A stretch of 64,000 nt of DNA from the NCBI RefSeq assembly GCF_007754155.1, contig NZ_CP037423.1:7312938-7376937 (forward strand). The letters run 5' to 3'. The DNA is from Stieleria neptunia. Its GTDB lineage: Bacteria > Planctomycetota > Planctomycetia > Pirellulales > Pirellulaceae. Numbering within the stretch: position 1 is the stretch's first letter; every line of letters starts with the position of its first letter. The notes under the pieces were generated by a model. It searched no databases. It had not been told where the DNA came from and worked only from the letters and a program-made list of their open reading frames with translations. The position numbers and the translations under genes are program-made. Positions 7,264-16,871 of the stretch are shown here, piece after piece.

Positions 7264-9498
7264 TCAAAGTCTGTCTCTCAGCGCCGAACGCAGCCGTTCA
7301 ATTTCGCTGCGATCCAGTTCCGGTGGATCTTTTTCCAGCAGCAGATTGACGTCTTCCAGACCCAGATTGATTCTTCCCGTCATCCCTCGTAATTGGGCCC
7401 GCAACATGCGGTATCGGGCCTGGCCGGGATTGACCGCAACGATGGCGTCACAGTAGCGGAGCATGGCCTCGCCGTCGTTCTGACGTCCGGCGACGCCGAT
7501 CAAGTTGTTCAGGATTCGGGTCAGGATTTCGATGTCGGTGTTGGCTTGCAAATCAGAGGGGCGGATCGGGCGTCCGGCGTGCAGCGTGACGATCTCGTTG
7601 GCGTCGTCGCGGCTGAGCAACTTGCCGCGTTCAAACACGTCGATCAACTGTTCGTTTTTGTCATCGATGACGTGTTTGGACACGAAGTGCCCGGGCAAGC
7701 CGACGCCTTCGACCTTCATCCCCAGCCGGCGTCCGATTTCGATGTACAAGACGGACATCGTGATCGGCAGCCCCTCGCGATCGTCGATGACGCGATTCAG
7801 GTGGCTGTTGGCGGTGTGATAGTATTCGCTTCGACTGCCATGGTATCCGTTCTCTTCGAACAGATACCGGTGCAGGGCGTCGCGTTTCTCGGTCGCCGAC
7901 GCGTCTTCCTTCAGGGTGTCCTGGATTTCTTGTGCCATTTCGTCGACGCGAGCGAGATAGGCATCGACATCCAAATCGGGGCTGTCCAGTTTTGCGATCA
8001 ACAGCGATCCGATCAGCAGACGTTGATCGGCGTCGGTTTGCTCCAGTCCGCTCAAGCGACCGATCGTCTCGGCGCGTTCGACGTCGTCGGCCAACTGGTG
8101 CAGTCGCTCGGCCTGTTTTTCCAGCTCGATCGCCCGTCGCGTCAATTCGCGTGATGCCAGATCGCCGGACTTGCCCAGTTCGTGAATTTGATCGGTTCCG
8201 ATCGAATCCAGTGGCAGCGTCGCCACCTCAAGTTCCTCAAGCGTGCGTTCGGCGGTTTCGGACAACATCGGTGACGGCAACGCGGCACCGAGTTGGAAGC
8301 CGGAAAACTCTGGCTCGGTCTCGCGGAACTTTGCCAGCCCGACCTGACCCTCGGTGAGCTGTTGATCGTCGGATTCGATCACCAGACGTCCGTTGACGAA
8401 GCAGGAGATCTTGTCGGTTTCGACACGCACCTTCAATTGATTCCATTGTCCGGGCAGATAGTGTTCCGTTTCCACTTCTTTGAGGATGTCCCAGGAATAG
8501 ACCGAGGCCCCGCGAAAGCATGTCAATCGCAGGCGTCCGGCACTGGCGTAGAAACCGTAATGCTTGTTTTGGCCGTCGCTGTGGAACGCCAACCCGGCCG
8601 CTCCGGATTCGTCGTCCAGCCGGACCATCACGGCGATTTCAAAGGGCCGCTGGGGAACCTCCCGTTTGGACAGCAACAGAGAACGTCCGCCGAAACCGTT
8701 GCCCTGGCCCAAGGCGACGATTCGTCCGCCGCGTTGTTGCCAGCGGGATCCCATCACCGGCGTCCATCGGTCCGCGTTGATCCGACCGATCCGGACCCAG
8801 CGATCGATCGTGACCGGATTCGGGTTCTCGCGCAATGCGACCAGTTGGCTGATCGGGATGGCGAATCCCAAGTTTTGGTCGATGGACGATTTCATGTTGA
8901 TGATGCCATGGACACGGCCGTCCAGGTCGACCAGGGGGCCGCCGCTGTTTCCCGGTTCGATCGGCATCGCCAACTGCAACAACTCGCGGCCTTCGACTTC
9001 ACGTCTGGCCGACACGATGCCTTCGACCACGCTGTTGCGCAGCCCCAGGGGATTGCCGAAGGCCAGCACGCGGATGCCTTGCTGGGATGTTTCGTCTTCG
9101 GCAAACCGGAGCGCCGGCAGCCCGGTGGATCCGGGATCGACGCGAATGATTGCCAAATCGCTGGTCACGTCCGAGGCCTCGACGCCGAGCACTCTCAGTT
9201 TTTTGCCGCCGGCTGTCTCTACGGTAAAGGGACGCCCTTCATCGATCACGTGAAAGTTCGTGGCGACCAGTCCGTCGGAATCGATGATGAATCCGGTCCC
9301 GATGCCCAGTGGTTTCCCGTCACGCCCCTGGACCCGAATCGTCGCAACCGAAGGGCGAATTTTGGCGATCAACGATTGGTGGGATTGTTCGTCAGCGGTC
9401 AGGGGAGACGCCGTGAAGATCGCGGTCGTCGTCAGCAGGGCCAATAAAATCAAATCGAGTCGGTACACTGTCGCTCCTTGCAGAGAAGAATCGTTCAT
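7264..9498 (-). CDS. Deg/HtrA-like protease fused to lectin-like and SirB1/TPR domains
   Basis: 744 residues from ATG 9498. An apparent upstream extension of the frame to 10026 overlaps the aldolase gene on the other strand and is rejected. Residues about 15-35 form a signal peptide or anchor (LILLALLTTTAIFTASPLTA). A trypsin-like S1C domain (about 40-225) keeps the triad H83 (ATNFHV), D114 (TSDLAIIRV) and S185 (GNSGG). A concanavalin/DUF1080-like sandwich follows (about 240-400, 'GFGGRSLLLSK...FYASAGRLRLTC'). The C-terminal third matches the SirB1 transglutaminase-like/TPR module (SHLNRVIDDREGLPITMSVLYIEI, VGLPGHFVSKHV). There is no PDZ domain. It is likely a periplasmic quality-control or processing protease. 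It is divergent from the KDPG aldolase gene. Confidence 0.85.
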   Translation of the reverse strand: MNDSSLQGATVYRLDLILLALLTTTAIFTASPLTADEQSHQSLIAKIRPSVATIRVQGRDGKPLGIGTGFIIDSDGLVATNFHVIDEGRPFTVETAGGKKLRVLGVEASDVTSDLAIIRVDPGSTGLPALRFAEDETSQQGIRVLAFGNPLGLRNSVVEGIVSARREVEGRELLQLAMPIEPGNSGGPLVDLDGRVHGIINMKSSIDQNLGFAIPISQLVALRENPNPVTIDRWVRIGRINADRWTPVMGSRWQQRGGRIVALGQGNGFGGRSLLLSKREVPQRPFEIAVMVRLDDESGAAGLAFHSDGQNKHYGFYASAGRLRLTCFRGASVYSWDILKEVETEHYLPGQWNQLKVRVETDKISCFVNGRLVIESDDQQLTEGQVGLAKFRETEPEFSGFQLGAALPSPMLSETAERTLEELEVATLPLDSIGTDQIHELGKSGDLASRELTRRAIELEKQAERLHQLADDVERAETIGRLSGLEQTDADQRLLIGSLLIAKLDSPDLDVDAYLARVDEMAQEIQDTLKEDASATEKRDALHRYLFEENGYHGSRSEYYHTANSHLNRVIDDREGLPITMSVLYIEIGRRLGMKVEGVGLPGHFVSKHVIDDKNEQLIDVFERGKLLSRDDANEIVTLHAGRPIRPSDLQANTDIEILTRILNNLIGVAGRQNDGEAMLRYCDAIVAVNPGQARYRMLRAQLRGMTGRINLGLEDVNLLLEKDPPELDRSEIERLRSALRDRL

Positions 9499-9628
9499 GC
9501 CGCTATGATAGCGGGATGCCGACGGATCATCAGGTTGGACGTGATGAAAAAGTCGATGCGAAGACGGATGCGGACTCGCTTCGAATGCGCCCCGTACGGT
9601 TCCACGCATTTCAGGAGGTTGAGGATTG

Positions 9629-10288
9629 ATGGTCGAGTTTCCCAAAGAGATCTTGCATCGGCTGAAAACATGCGGCGTTGTCGCCGGTTTTTCGGTCGAC
9701 AAAGTGGAACAGGCGGTGCCCCTGGCAAAAGCCTTGTTGGACGGGGGGATCAACGCCATCGAATTGATGCTCCGCACACCGGCGGCGATGGCGGCGGTGA
9801 TCGAAATCTGTGCCGAAGTCCCCGAGATGCTGGTCGGAGTCGGGACGATCTTGAGTCCGGCATCGGTCCGCGAGGTCAAAGCCGCGGGCGCAGATTTCGG
9901 TGTCGCACCGGGAATGAACCCGCGCGTCGTCCGCGCGGCGCAAGACATCAGCCTGCCCTTTGCCCCGGGGATCGCGACGCCATCGGATTTGGAAGCGGCG
10001 ATCGAACAGGGCTGTCGCTTCGTCAAATTTTTTCCGGCCGAAGCGATGGGAGGCGTCCACTACCTGCGCAGCCTGGCAGCTCCCTACAAACACCTGGGCA
10101 TCGAATACTTTCCGCTGGGTGGGATCAACGCCGAAAACATGTCAATGTATCTTCGCGAGCCCAATGTGCCGACGGTCGGCGGATCATGGATCGTCAAACA
10201 AGGTTTGGTGGACAACGAAGACTGGGCGGGAATCAGCGCCCGAGCCGCCGCCGTGATGAGCAAATTACAAGAGGAACAACGCAGATGA
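9629..10288 (+). CDS. eda: 2-keto-3-deoxy-6-phosphogluconate aldolase
   Basis: 219 residues. This class I aldolase splits KDPG into pyruvate and glyceraldehyde-3-phosphate; the family also acts on 4-hydroxy-2-oxoglutarate. It shows E45 (AIELMLRTP), R49 and the Schiff-base lysine K133 (RFVKFFPAE), plus the phosphate-binding GGIN motif near 165-170. The length matches the family. An AGGAGG at 9613-9618 is well placed for ATG 9629; an in-frame TTG at 9626 would add one residue. The stop overlaps the next gene's ATG (ATGA), so the two are translationally coupled. This supports a KDG to KDPG to pyruvate route fed by uronates or anhydro-sugars. Confidence 0.93.
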   Translation: MVEFPKEILHRLKTCGVVAGFSVDKVEQAVPLAKALLDGGINAIELMLRTPAAMAAVIEICAEVPEMLVGVGTILSPASVREVKAAGADFGVAPGMNPRVVRAAQDISLPFAPGIATPSDLEAAIEQGCRFVKFFPAEAMGGVHYLRSLAAPYKHLGIEYFPLGGINAENMSMYLREPNVPTVGGSWIVKQGLVDNEDWAGISARAAAVMSKLQEEQRR

Positions 10289-11376
10289 ATCAAGTGGTCG
10301 TGACGTTCGGAGAAATCATGGGTCGGTTGGCGGCACCGGGGCACCTGCGGCTTCGCCAGACCCGCGAGTTGGAAGTCACCTATGCCGGAGCCGAAGCCAG
10401 CGTCGCCGAATCGATCAGCAACTTTGGCGGTGCGGCCCGCTTCGTCACCGCGCTGCCCAAGCACGCCTTGGCCGACGCCACGATCGATTCGATCCGCGCT
10501 CTGGGTGTCGACACCCGTTTCGTGTTGCGGACCGACGAAGGGCGACTGGGGCTGTACTTTTTGGAAACCGGCGCCAACCAACGCCCCAGCAACGTGATCT
10601 ATGACCGCGCCGATTCGGCGATCGCGATCACGCCGGCCCACCGGTACGACTGGGACGGGATCCTTGACGGAGCCCAGTGGTTGCATTTGACGGGGATCAC
10701 GCCGGCACTCTCGCGGGGCGCGGCCGATGCGACGTTGGCCGCGGCGCAACAAGCCCAAGCCGTCGGTGCGACGGTTTCAATCGATTTGAACTTCCGCGCC
10801 AAACTGTGGAAATGGGACGCCACCCAATCGCCGCGTCAGCTGGCTCAGGCAACCATGCGGACGATCTTGCCTTACGTTGATGTGGTGATCGCCAACGAAG
10901 AAGATTGCCACGACGTGCTCGGCATCCAAGCCGGCCAGACCAACGTCCACGCCGGAGCGTTGGACACGTCACGCTATCCCGACGTGGCGCGCCAAGTCGC
11001 GACGCAATTCCCCAACGTTTCCAAGGTCGCCATCACGCTCCGCGAAAGCCTTTCGGCGACACACAACAACTGGGGCGCGATGCTCTATGACGCCGCATCC
11101 GACCGACCCGTGTTCGCGCCGCTCGACGCGGAGGGCAATTACCGGCCCTACGAAATCAAAAACATCGTCGACCGGGTAGGCGGTGGCGACGCGTTCGCCG
11201 CGGGGCTGATTTTTGCGTTGACGACAGCTGATTTGAGCGAATCGCAAACGGCGTTGAGCTACGCCGTCGCCGCATCCTGTCTAAAGCATTCGATCAAAGG
11301 CGATTTCAATTTCTCCACGCGGAGCGAAGTGGAGGCCCTGATGGGCGGCTCCGCATCGGGACGCGTGGTCCGATGA
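10285..11376 (+). CDS. kdgK: 2-keto-3-deoxygluconate kinase (PfkB family)
   Basis: 363 residues from ATG 10285, which overlaps the aldolase stop by 4 bp; the longer upstream frame starting at 9478 is a shadow of that gene. It phosphorylates 2-keto-3-deoxygluconate with ATP, giving the substrate of the neighbouring aldolase. PfkB features: VVTFGEIMGRL at the N-terminus, AGAEASVAESISNFGG substrate loop, SIDLNFRAKLW, and the ATP/catalytic motif VDRVGGGDAFAAGLIF near residue 300 with the base Asp in GGGDAF. KDG specificity is inferred from the neighbour, since PfkB sugar kinases are hard to tell apart by sequence alone. Confidence 0.88.
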   Translation: MNQVVVTFGEIMGRLAAPGHLRLRQTRELEVTYAGAEASVAESISNFGGAARFVTALPKHALADATIDSIRALGVDTRFVLRTDEGRLGLYFLETGANQRPSNVIYDRADSAIAITPAHRYDWDGILDGAQWLHLTGITPALSRGAADATLAAAQQAQAVGATVSIDLNFRAKLWKWDATQSPRQLAQATMRTILPYVDVVIANEEDCHDVLGIQAGQTNVHAGALDTSRYPDVARQVATQFPNVSKVAITLRESLSATHNNWGAMLYDAASDRPVFAPLDAEGNYRPYEIKNIVDRVGGGDAFAAGLIFALTTADLSESQTALSYAVAASCLKHSIKGDFNFSTRSEVEALMGGSASGRVVR

Positions 11377-11405
11377 AACGGGTAAACGCTACGCTGTAAA
11401 GCATT

Positions 11406-11605
11406 TTTTAGCGGTAGGGCGCGAGCCCTCCGGTGTATTGGCAAAGATGAAGAACCGGAGGGCTCGCGGGCTGTCGATTTAGTTGGGATCTGCTGAGTCA
11501 ATGGTGAGCCGCTGGCCGTAAGGCCTCGGGCAGCGTCGCAGTGCCCGGCCGCTTACGCGTCGCGGCTCACGAAAACGACCGCCCGCTCGCGCCCTGCCGC
11601 TAAAA
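11406..11605. repeat. Nested inverted-repeat element between kdgK and GH127
   Basis: Outer arms 11406-11426 and 11585-11605 (21 nt, one mismatch, core GCGGTAGGGCGCGAGC) enclose two inner stems. One is 11421-11434 with 11454-11467 (14 nt, perfect); the other is 11504-11512 with 11562-11570. It fills the intergenic gap and has no ORF, so it looks like a composite REP/MITE-type dispersed element. It probably ends or attenuates kdgK transcription and separates it from the GH127 gene. Confidence 0.8.
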
Positions 11606-11657
11606 CCTAAAGAAACACAGGGAAAAATTACTTCACAGCGTTAGGGTAAACGGTCCA

Positions 11658-13688
11658 ATGAGAAACTTGCTTCTGATTCTATTCAGCCTGCCTTTGATGG
11701 GCCTGTCTCAGACAAACGTGGCACAGGCGCAGCAGCGAGGTGTGATCAACAACGCGGAAAGCCCCCACGTCAAATTGAAGAGTATTGACATCGGCGATTG
11801 TCAATGGACGTCAGGCTTTTGGGCCGACAAGTTCAAACTGTGCGAAGAGGTGATGGTGCCGCACATGGGGATGCTGCTCAAGGGAGACCGCGGGCATGCG
11901 TACAACAACTTCAAAATTGCCGCGGGTCTCAAACAGGGCACACACCAAGGCATGCACTGGCACGATGGTGACTTCTACAAATGGATGGAAGCCGCCATGT
12001 ATGTCTACGCCATCAACAAGGATCCGAGAATCCTGGAAGAACTCGACGAGATCATCACGGTCATCGGGCATGCCCAAGCAGACGATGGCTACCTGTCGAC
12101 GCAAATCACCATCCCCGGACTCAAACGGTTCTCGAATCGACAGTATCACGAGCTGTACAACAGCGGACATCTACTGACCAGCGCCTGCATTCACCATCGG
12201 GTCACCGGCAAGACCAACTTTTTGGACATCGCGGTCAAGCATGCCGACTACCTGTATGACCTGTTCGAGCCACAACCGAAGGCGCTGGCGCGGTTCGGGT
12301 TCAATCAGACGCAAATCATGGGACTGGTCGAGCTGTACCGCACGACGAAGGACAAACGGTATCTGCAACTCGCCGAGATCTTCATCAACATGCGCGGGAA
12401 ATCGCCCCCGGAGCCCGATGAGACGGTGCGATTCAAAATGGTCGGCGACATGGTTCAGGAACGCAAACCGCTGCGCAAAGAAACCGAGGCGGTCGGCCAT
12501 GCCGTGTTGGCGCTCTATTTTTATGCCGGTGCCGCCGACGTCGCCGCGGAAACGGGCGAACGGGCGTTGATCGATGCCCTGGACCGGCTCTGGGAAAACG
12601 TAGTCCACCAAAAAATGTACATCACCGGCGCTTGTGGCCAAACACATCACGGTGCGTCCAGCCGCGTCGATTTTGTCCACGAGGCATTCATCGGCGAATA
12701 CACGATGCCCAACTTGACGGCCTACAACGAGACCTGTGCGAACCTTTGCAACGCGATGTTCAGCTTGCGCATGTTGGGGATTCACGGCGAATCAAAGTAC
12801 GCCGACATCATGGAACTGGTGATGTTCAACAGCGGCCTGTCGGGGATCAGTGCGGACGGGACCCACTACCTCTATTCCAACCCGCTACGTGTGATCCATG
12901 GTGCCCGCGACTACTCGGCGTTGGTCACGGAAACCCCCGATCGACAACCCTATCTGGAATGTTTTTGCTGCCCGCCGAATCTGGTCCGCACGGTGGCCCA
13001 GTTGTCCGGCTGGGCGTACAGCCTGTCGCAAGACGGTGTGGCGGTAAACTTGTACGGCGGCAATCGACTCGACACAACATTGCTCGATGGATCGACGCTC
13101 AAACGGACCCAGGACACACGCTACCCTTGGGATGGCGCGGTCAACATCACGATCCAGTCCTGCAAACAAGCACCGTTTGAAATCTTGGTGCGAATTCCGG
13201 ATTGGGCCGAAGCAACCGACGTCCGCGTCAACGGCAAGGATCTCGGCGTCGCGACGCGGCCAGGAACGTACGCCACGATCAAGCGACAATGGAAAGCCGG
13301 CGATGTGATTGCGATCGATATGCCGATGGAGGCCAAGTTGATGGTCGGCCATCCCCGTATCGAAGAGATTCGTAATCAGGCGGCGATCAAACGTGGCCCG
13401 GTCGTGTACTGCATCGAGTCACCCGATCTGCCAGAGAACACCAAGATCTTGGACGTCCACCTGCCAACCGACATCGAACTCAAAACGCACGACCAGCCCA
13501 AGTTCCTGGGCGGGATGACCACCTTGACCGGAAACGTGTTGCTGCACGCCCATCCACAAGACGCCATGTACCAAACCTTGAAAAAGCCGGCTTGGATGAC
13601 CGCAAAGACCCAATTCGTGCCCTACTTTGCATGGTCCAATCGAGGCAGGAGCGAAATGACGGTCTGGTTGCCGCTGGTTTGGAAATAG
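11658..13688 (+). CDS. GH127 family glycoside hydrolase (beta-L-arabinofuranosidase type)
   Basis: 676 residues with signal peptide 1-24 (MRNLLLILFSLPLMGLSQTNVAQA). The body matches GH127 (formerly DUF1680): an alpha/alpha barrel with QGTHQGMHWHDGDFYKW, HELYNSGHL, and the zinc-thiolate site made of the YNETCANL glutamate and cysteine and the ECFCCPPNLVRT cysteine pair (about residues 433-440). In characterised relatives a zinc-bound Cys of the CC pair is the nucleophile. The usual substrate is beta-L-arabinofuranoside, although family specificity is broad. Export and the GH29/GH117/sulfatase neighbours fit external breakdown of complex polysaccharide. Confidence 0.88.
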   Translation: MRNLLLILFSLPLMGLSQTNVAQAQQRGVINNAESPHVKLKSIDIGDCQWTSGFWADKFKLCEEVMVPHMGMLLKGDRGHAYNNFKIAAGLKQGTHQGMHWHDGDFYKWMEAAMYVYAINKDPRILEELDEIITVIGHAQADDGYLSTQITIPGLKRFSNRQYHELYNSGHLLTSACIHHRVTGKTNFLDIAVKHADYLYDLFEPQPKALARFGFNQTQIMGLVELYRTTKDKRYLQLAEIFINMRGKSPPEPDETVRFKMVGDMVQERKPLRKETEAVGHAVLALYFYAGAADVAAETGERALIDALDRLWENVVHQKMYITGACGQTHHGASSRVDFVHEAFIGEYTMPNLTAYNETCANLCNAMFSLRMLGIHGESKYADIMELVMFNSGLSGISADGTHYLYSNPLRVIHGARDYSALVTETPDRQPYLECFCCPPNLVRTVAQLSGWAYSLSQDGVAVNLYGGNRLDTTLLDGSTLKRTQDTRYPWDGAVNITIQSCKQAPFEILVRIPDWAEATDVRVNGKDLGVATRPGTYATIKRQWKAGDVIAIDMPMEAKLMVGHPRIEEIRNQAAIKRGPVVYCIESPDLPENTKILDVHLPTDIELKTHDQPKFLGGMTTLTGNVLLHAHPQDAMYQTLKKPAWMTAKTQFVPYFAWSNRGRSEMTVWLPLVWK

Positions 13689-13824
13689 AGTCGAGGTTCA
13701 TTCCCCCTCCGATTCAGCGTATGTGGCAAAAATTGACGGGCAAATCCCGATCGGGCTCTGGGAATCTTCTCCGCCTGTGCGACAATGTTTTCCCTGTCCC
13801 AAGCAGCCGCAAACCTCGTTCCCC

Positions 13825-15441
13825 ATGAGTTTGGTGATGTTCTCGAGAAGCATGACGTGTACCGCAACTGCACTTGTCGCCATGATGACGTGCTGCGGTT
13901 TCGCCGAGCAACCGCACCCCGCGACCCTGCCACATCCGGCGGTCGCCCCGGCCGTTGAGAAGATCCAAGCGGTCACCGCCGAGGGACCGTTTCAGCCCGA
14001 ATGGTCCTCGCTCGAGCAGTACAAAATCCCGCAGTGGTACAAGGACGCCAAGTTTGGAATCTTCATCCACTGGGGCGCGTACAGCGTTCCCGCCTACGGC
14101 AGCGAGTGGTATCCGCGGCAGATGTACATCAATCTTCCGCGACGTGGCGACAACTTCTTCGATCATCACATCAAGACGTACGGACCGCAGGGCAAGTTTG
14201 GATACAAAGACTTCATCCCGCAGTTCAAGGCGGAGAAGTTTGACGCGGCGTGCTGGGCAAAGCTGTTCAAAGAAACCGGCGCGCGTTACGTCATCCCGGT
14301 GGCGGAACACCACGACGGATTCCCGATGTACGATTGCTCGTTCACGCGCTGGGATGCCTCGGAAATGGGGCCCAAACGTGACGTGATTCGCGAGTTGTCG
14401 GTCGCCGTTCGCAACGAAGGCATGAAGTTCGGTGTCAGCAGCCACCGTGCGTTCAACTGGATGTACTACGTCCGTGACAAGTCGTTCGACAACGCCGATC
14501 CGCAATACGCCGATCTGTACGGTCGTCCGATGCCGTTTCTGTTTAAAGCCGACGCGTGGGACTACAAGAGTCACTTCGTCCCCCAAGACGAACAGTTCAA
14601 AGATGACTGGCTGGCGCGGTCCTGTGAGCTGGTCGACAAGTATCAACCCGACGTTTTCTGGTTCGACTTTGGGATCACTCCCGGATTGCAAACCACCAAT
14701 TACGAAAACAATCCGTTCGCCGATCACCTCAAACAGTTTGCGGCCTACTACTACAATCGATCGTCGAAACAATCTGGCCAGGCGGGGGTGATCAACTACA
14801 AATGGGAAGCCTTCCCCGAATCGGCCGCCGTGCTGGACAAAGAACGATCCAAGATGGCCGAGATTCGCAAGCCCTTTTGGCAAACCGACACCGCCGTCAG
14901 CGCCAGTTCGTGGGGGTACACTCGGAACCAACGTTACAAGACCCCGGAACGATTGATCAACGATCTGGTCGATATCGTCAGCAAAAATGGTTGCCTGTTG
15001 TTGAACGTCGGCCCCCGCGCCGATGGCACGATCCCCGAAGAAGACCAAGCGATCCTGAAAGCGATCGGAAGCTGGCTGAAGATCAACGGGGAATCGATCT
15101 ACGAAACGACGTACTGGAAAACGTTCGGCGAAGGCCCGACCGCTGTTTCCACCGGTCACACCTCGGAATCCAAAGACAAACCGTTCACCGCGGCGGATCT
15201 TCGATTCACCGCCCGCGGCGACACGCTGTACGTCACCGGGTTGAAATGGCCGGCCAGCGGCCGCATCACGGTCAAGACGCTGGCCAGCGACAGCGAACAC
15301 TATCAGGGTGAAATCGCGTCGATCACGATGTTGGGATCGGACCAAAAACTGCAATGGTCGCGTGACGAAAACGGGCTCTCGGTGCAACTGCCGACGACCA
15401 AGCCGTCCGAGTACGCCTATGTCTTGAAAGTCACCCGATAG
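13825..15441 (+). CDS. Alpha-L-fucosidase, GH29
   Basis: 538 residues from ATG 13825; the frame opens further upstream but the signal peptide (CTATALVAMMTCCGFA) begins here, with ATG 13837 or 13852 as alternatives. It hydrolyses terminal alpha-L-fucose with retention. The signature KFGIFIHWGAYSVPAYGSEWY is followed by VAEHHDGFPMY and the nucleophile D281 in DVFWFDFG. A small C-terminal beta domain (about 430-538) follows the TIM barrel. The length is typical of secreted bacterial GH29. It is likely periplasmic. Neighbouring sulfatases suggest fucoidan-like or sulfated fucose side chains as substrate. Confidence 0.92.
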   Translation: MSLVMFSRSMTCTATALVAMMTCCGFAEQPHPATLPHPAVAPAVEKIQAVTAEGPFQPEWSSLEQYKIPQWYKDAKFGIFIHWGAYSVPAYGSEWYPRQMYINLPRRGDNFFDHHIKTYGPQGKFGYKDFIPQFKAEKFDAACWAKLFKETGARYVIPVAEHHDGFPMYDCSFTRWDASEMGPKRDVIRELSVAVRNEGMKFGVSSHRAFNWMYYVRDKSFDNADPQYADLYGRPMPFLFKADAWDYKSHFVPQDEQFKDDWLARSCELVDKYQPDVFWFDFGITPGLQTTNYENNPFADHLKQFAAYYYNRSSKQSGQAGVINYKWEAFPESAAVLDKERSKMAEIRKPFWQTDTAVSASSWGYTRNQRYKTPERLINDLVDIVSKNGCLLLNVGPRADGTIPEEDQAILKAIGSWLKINGESIYETTYWKTFGEGPTAVSTGHTSESKDKPFTAADLRFTARGDTLYVTGLKWPASGRITVKTLASDSEHYQGEIASITMLGSDQKLQWSRDENGLSVQLPTTKPSEYAYVLKVTR

Positions 15442-15463
15442 GTCGATGGCAAGCATCGCAAGT

Positions 15464-15488
15464 ATCGCAAGCTGGAAGCTTACGCCAC
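15464..15488. repeat. Single arm of the 26-bp palindrome family
   Basis: This 25-nt string equals the right arm of the 1359-1418 palindrome (core GCAAGCTGGAAGCTTACGCC). It lies between the GH29 and GH117 genes, preceded by two short CATCGCAAG/TATCGCAAG repeats. It appears to be a half-element. Confidence 0.85.
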
Positions 15489-15515
15489 GTTTACGCCGCG
15501 CCCCCAACAGTGCTC

Positions 15516-16808
15516 ATGTTGCGACGATCATTGATTCTGCTACTCGGCTCGCTCGCAACGTTCGCGTCCGCACAGGACATCAAGAGCGAATCCCGGCCAG
15601 GTCGGGGCGACTCAATTGTCCAGGGTGACGACGGTTTCCCGTTTGTGCTGCCGACGCGCAAACCCGACCGTCCCTTGAGCGCCGCGATGCGGCGCAACTA
15701 TTCCGCGTATCCCGCCCCGCGCCCCGAACACAACGAACTCTACACGCGATTCAAGTACACCCCGCTGGTGGGCTTTGATGATCACGGTGGCGACGGCACG
15801 GTCTCGCGTCGCGATCCATCCAAAGTGATTTTCGAAAACGGCAAGTACTATGTTTGGTACACCAAACGCGACACGCCGGCGCCGCCCCAAGGTCCCGACG
15901 GATACACCGACACCCTTCCGTCGAGTGACTGGGACCTGGCCGACATCTGGTACGCCACCAGCCAGGACGGATTCACGTGGCGGGAACAAGGGATCGCGGT
16001 AGCGCGACCGAAAAAGCCTTTGATCGGCTGGCGATCAGTCAGCACGCCCGACATCCTGGTTTGGAAAAACAAGTACTACCTCTATTACCAGGGCTTTAGC
16101 GAACCCAGCGGAAAACGGGGTGACGACTGCCCGGTTGCGGTCTCTTCGTCCGACTCCCCCGACGGCCCCTGGACGCCGCACCATCAAAGGGTTGTCCCCA
16201 ACGGAGCCCCCGGGCAGTGGGACCAGTTTTCCATCCACGATCCGTATCCGTTGGTTTACCGCGGCAAGATCTATCTGTATTACAAGTCGGACTTTGACGG
16301 CAATCCGAACCTGGTCAGGATGCAAGGGCTGGCGATCGCCGACGATCCCTTGGGGCCGTTCGAGAAACATCCACTCAACCCCGTGATCAACTCCGGTCAT
16401 GAAACGACGCTGTTTCCCTTCCGCGACGGAATCGCAGCGTTTGTGATCCGCGACGGGCTGGAACATTCCACCATCCAATACGCCAAGGATGGTGTCAATT
16501 TCGAGATCGCGTCGATCGTTTCGCTGATGCCCAATGCGGGCGGCCCGTTCATTCCGGACGCGTTCACCGACACCCGCAACGGTCGTGGCATCACGTGGGG
16601 ACTTTCGCACTTCGTCAACGTCTCCACCTGGGACAAGAACCACGCGATTTTGGCCCGGTTTGATTGCGACCTCAGCTTGGATTTAGACGATCCGGCGATG
16701 AAACGCACCGGCGATTATCACAAACCCGACGTGTTTTTTCGGCAGGGATTGAGCGGCGCACAAAAAGCACGAATCGAGAACGAGAACAAGAAGCTGAGGG
16801 AACAATAG
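15516..16808 (+). CDS. GH117-like glycoside hydrolase
   Basis: 430 residues from ATG 15516 (an in-frame GTG at 15510 adds two residues). The signal peptide is MLRRSLILLLGSLATFASA. The rest is a five-bladed propeller with family features YPAPRPEHNELYTRFKY, GDGTVSRRDPSKVIFENGKYY, YTDTLPSSDWDLADIWYATS, GWRSVSTPDILVW and YYLYYQGF. Characterised GH117 enzymes release 3,6-anhydro-L-galactose from neoagaro-oligosaccharides, and some act on galactose; GH43-like folds are related. Anhydrogalactose breakdown ends in 2-keto-3-deoxy sugars, which suits the KDG kinase/KDPG aldolase pair 4 kb upstream. Exact specificity is inferred, not shown. Confidence 0.82.
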   Translation: MLRRSLILLLGSLATFASAQDIKSESRPGRGDSIVQGDDGFPFVLPTRKPDRPLSAAMRRNYSAYPAPRPEHNELYTRFKYTPLVGFDDHGGDGTVSRRDPSKVIFENGKYYVWYTKRDTPAPPQGPDGYTDTLPSSDWDLADIWYATSQDGFTWREQGIAVARPKKPLIGWRSVSTPDILVWKNKYYLYYQGFSEPSGKRGDDCPVAVSSSDSPDGPWTPHHQRVVPNGAPGQWDQFSIHDPYPLVYRGKIYLYYKSDFDGNPNLVRMQGLAIADDPLGPFEKHPLNPVINSGHETTLFPFRDGIAAFVIRDGLEHSTIQYAKDGVNFEIASIVSLMPNAGGPFIPDAFTDTRNGRGITWGLSHFVNVSTWDKNHAILARFDCDLSLDLDDPAMKRTGDYHKPDVFFRQGLSGAQKARIENENKKLREQ

Positions 16809-16871
16809 CCGCGTTGAAGCTTCTACAATGGGTGCACCGCATTTCCCTTTCCACTGACGGCTCCCTGAAAC

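Noticed and set aside
9499..10026. N-terminal extension of the protease frame to 920 residues
   Set aside because: It lies antisense to the KDPG aldolase gene; the signal peptide and triad numbering fit ATG 9498.
9478..10284. N-terminal extension of the KDG kinase frame
   Set aside because: It overlaps the aldolase gene in another frame; the kinase starts at ATG 10285.
13714..15507. 597-residue minus-strand frame
   Set aside because: Antisense shadow of the fucosidase gene, no protein-like motifs.
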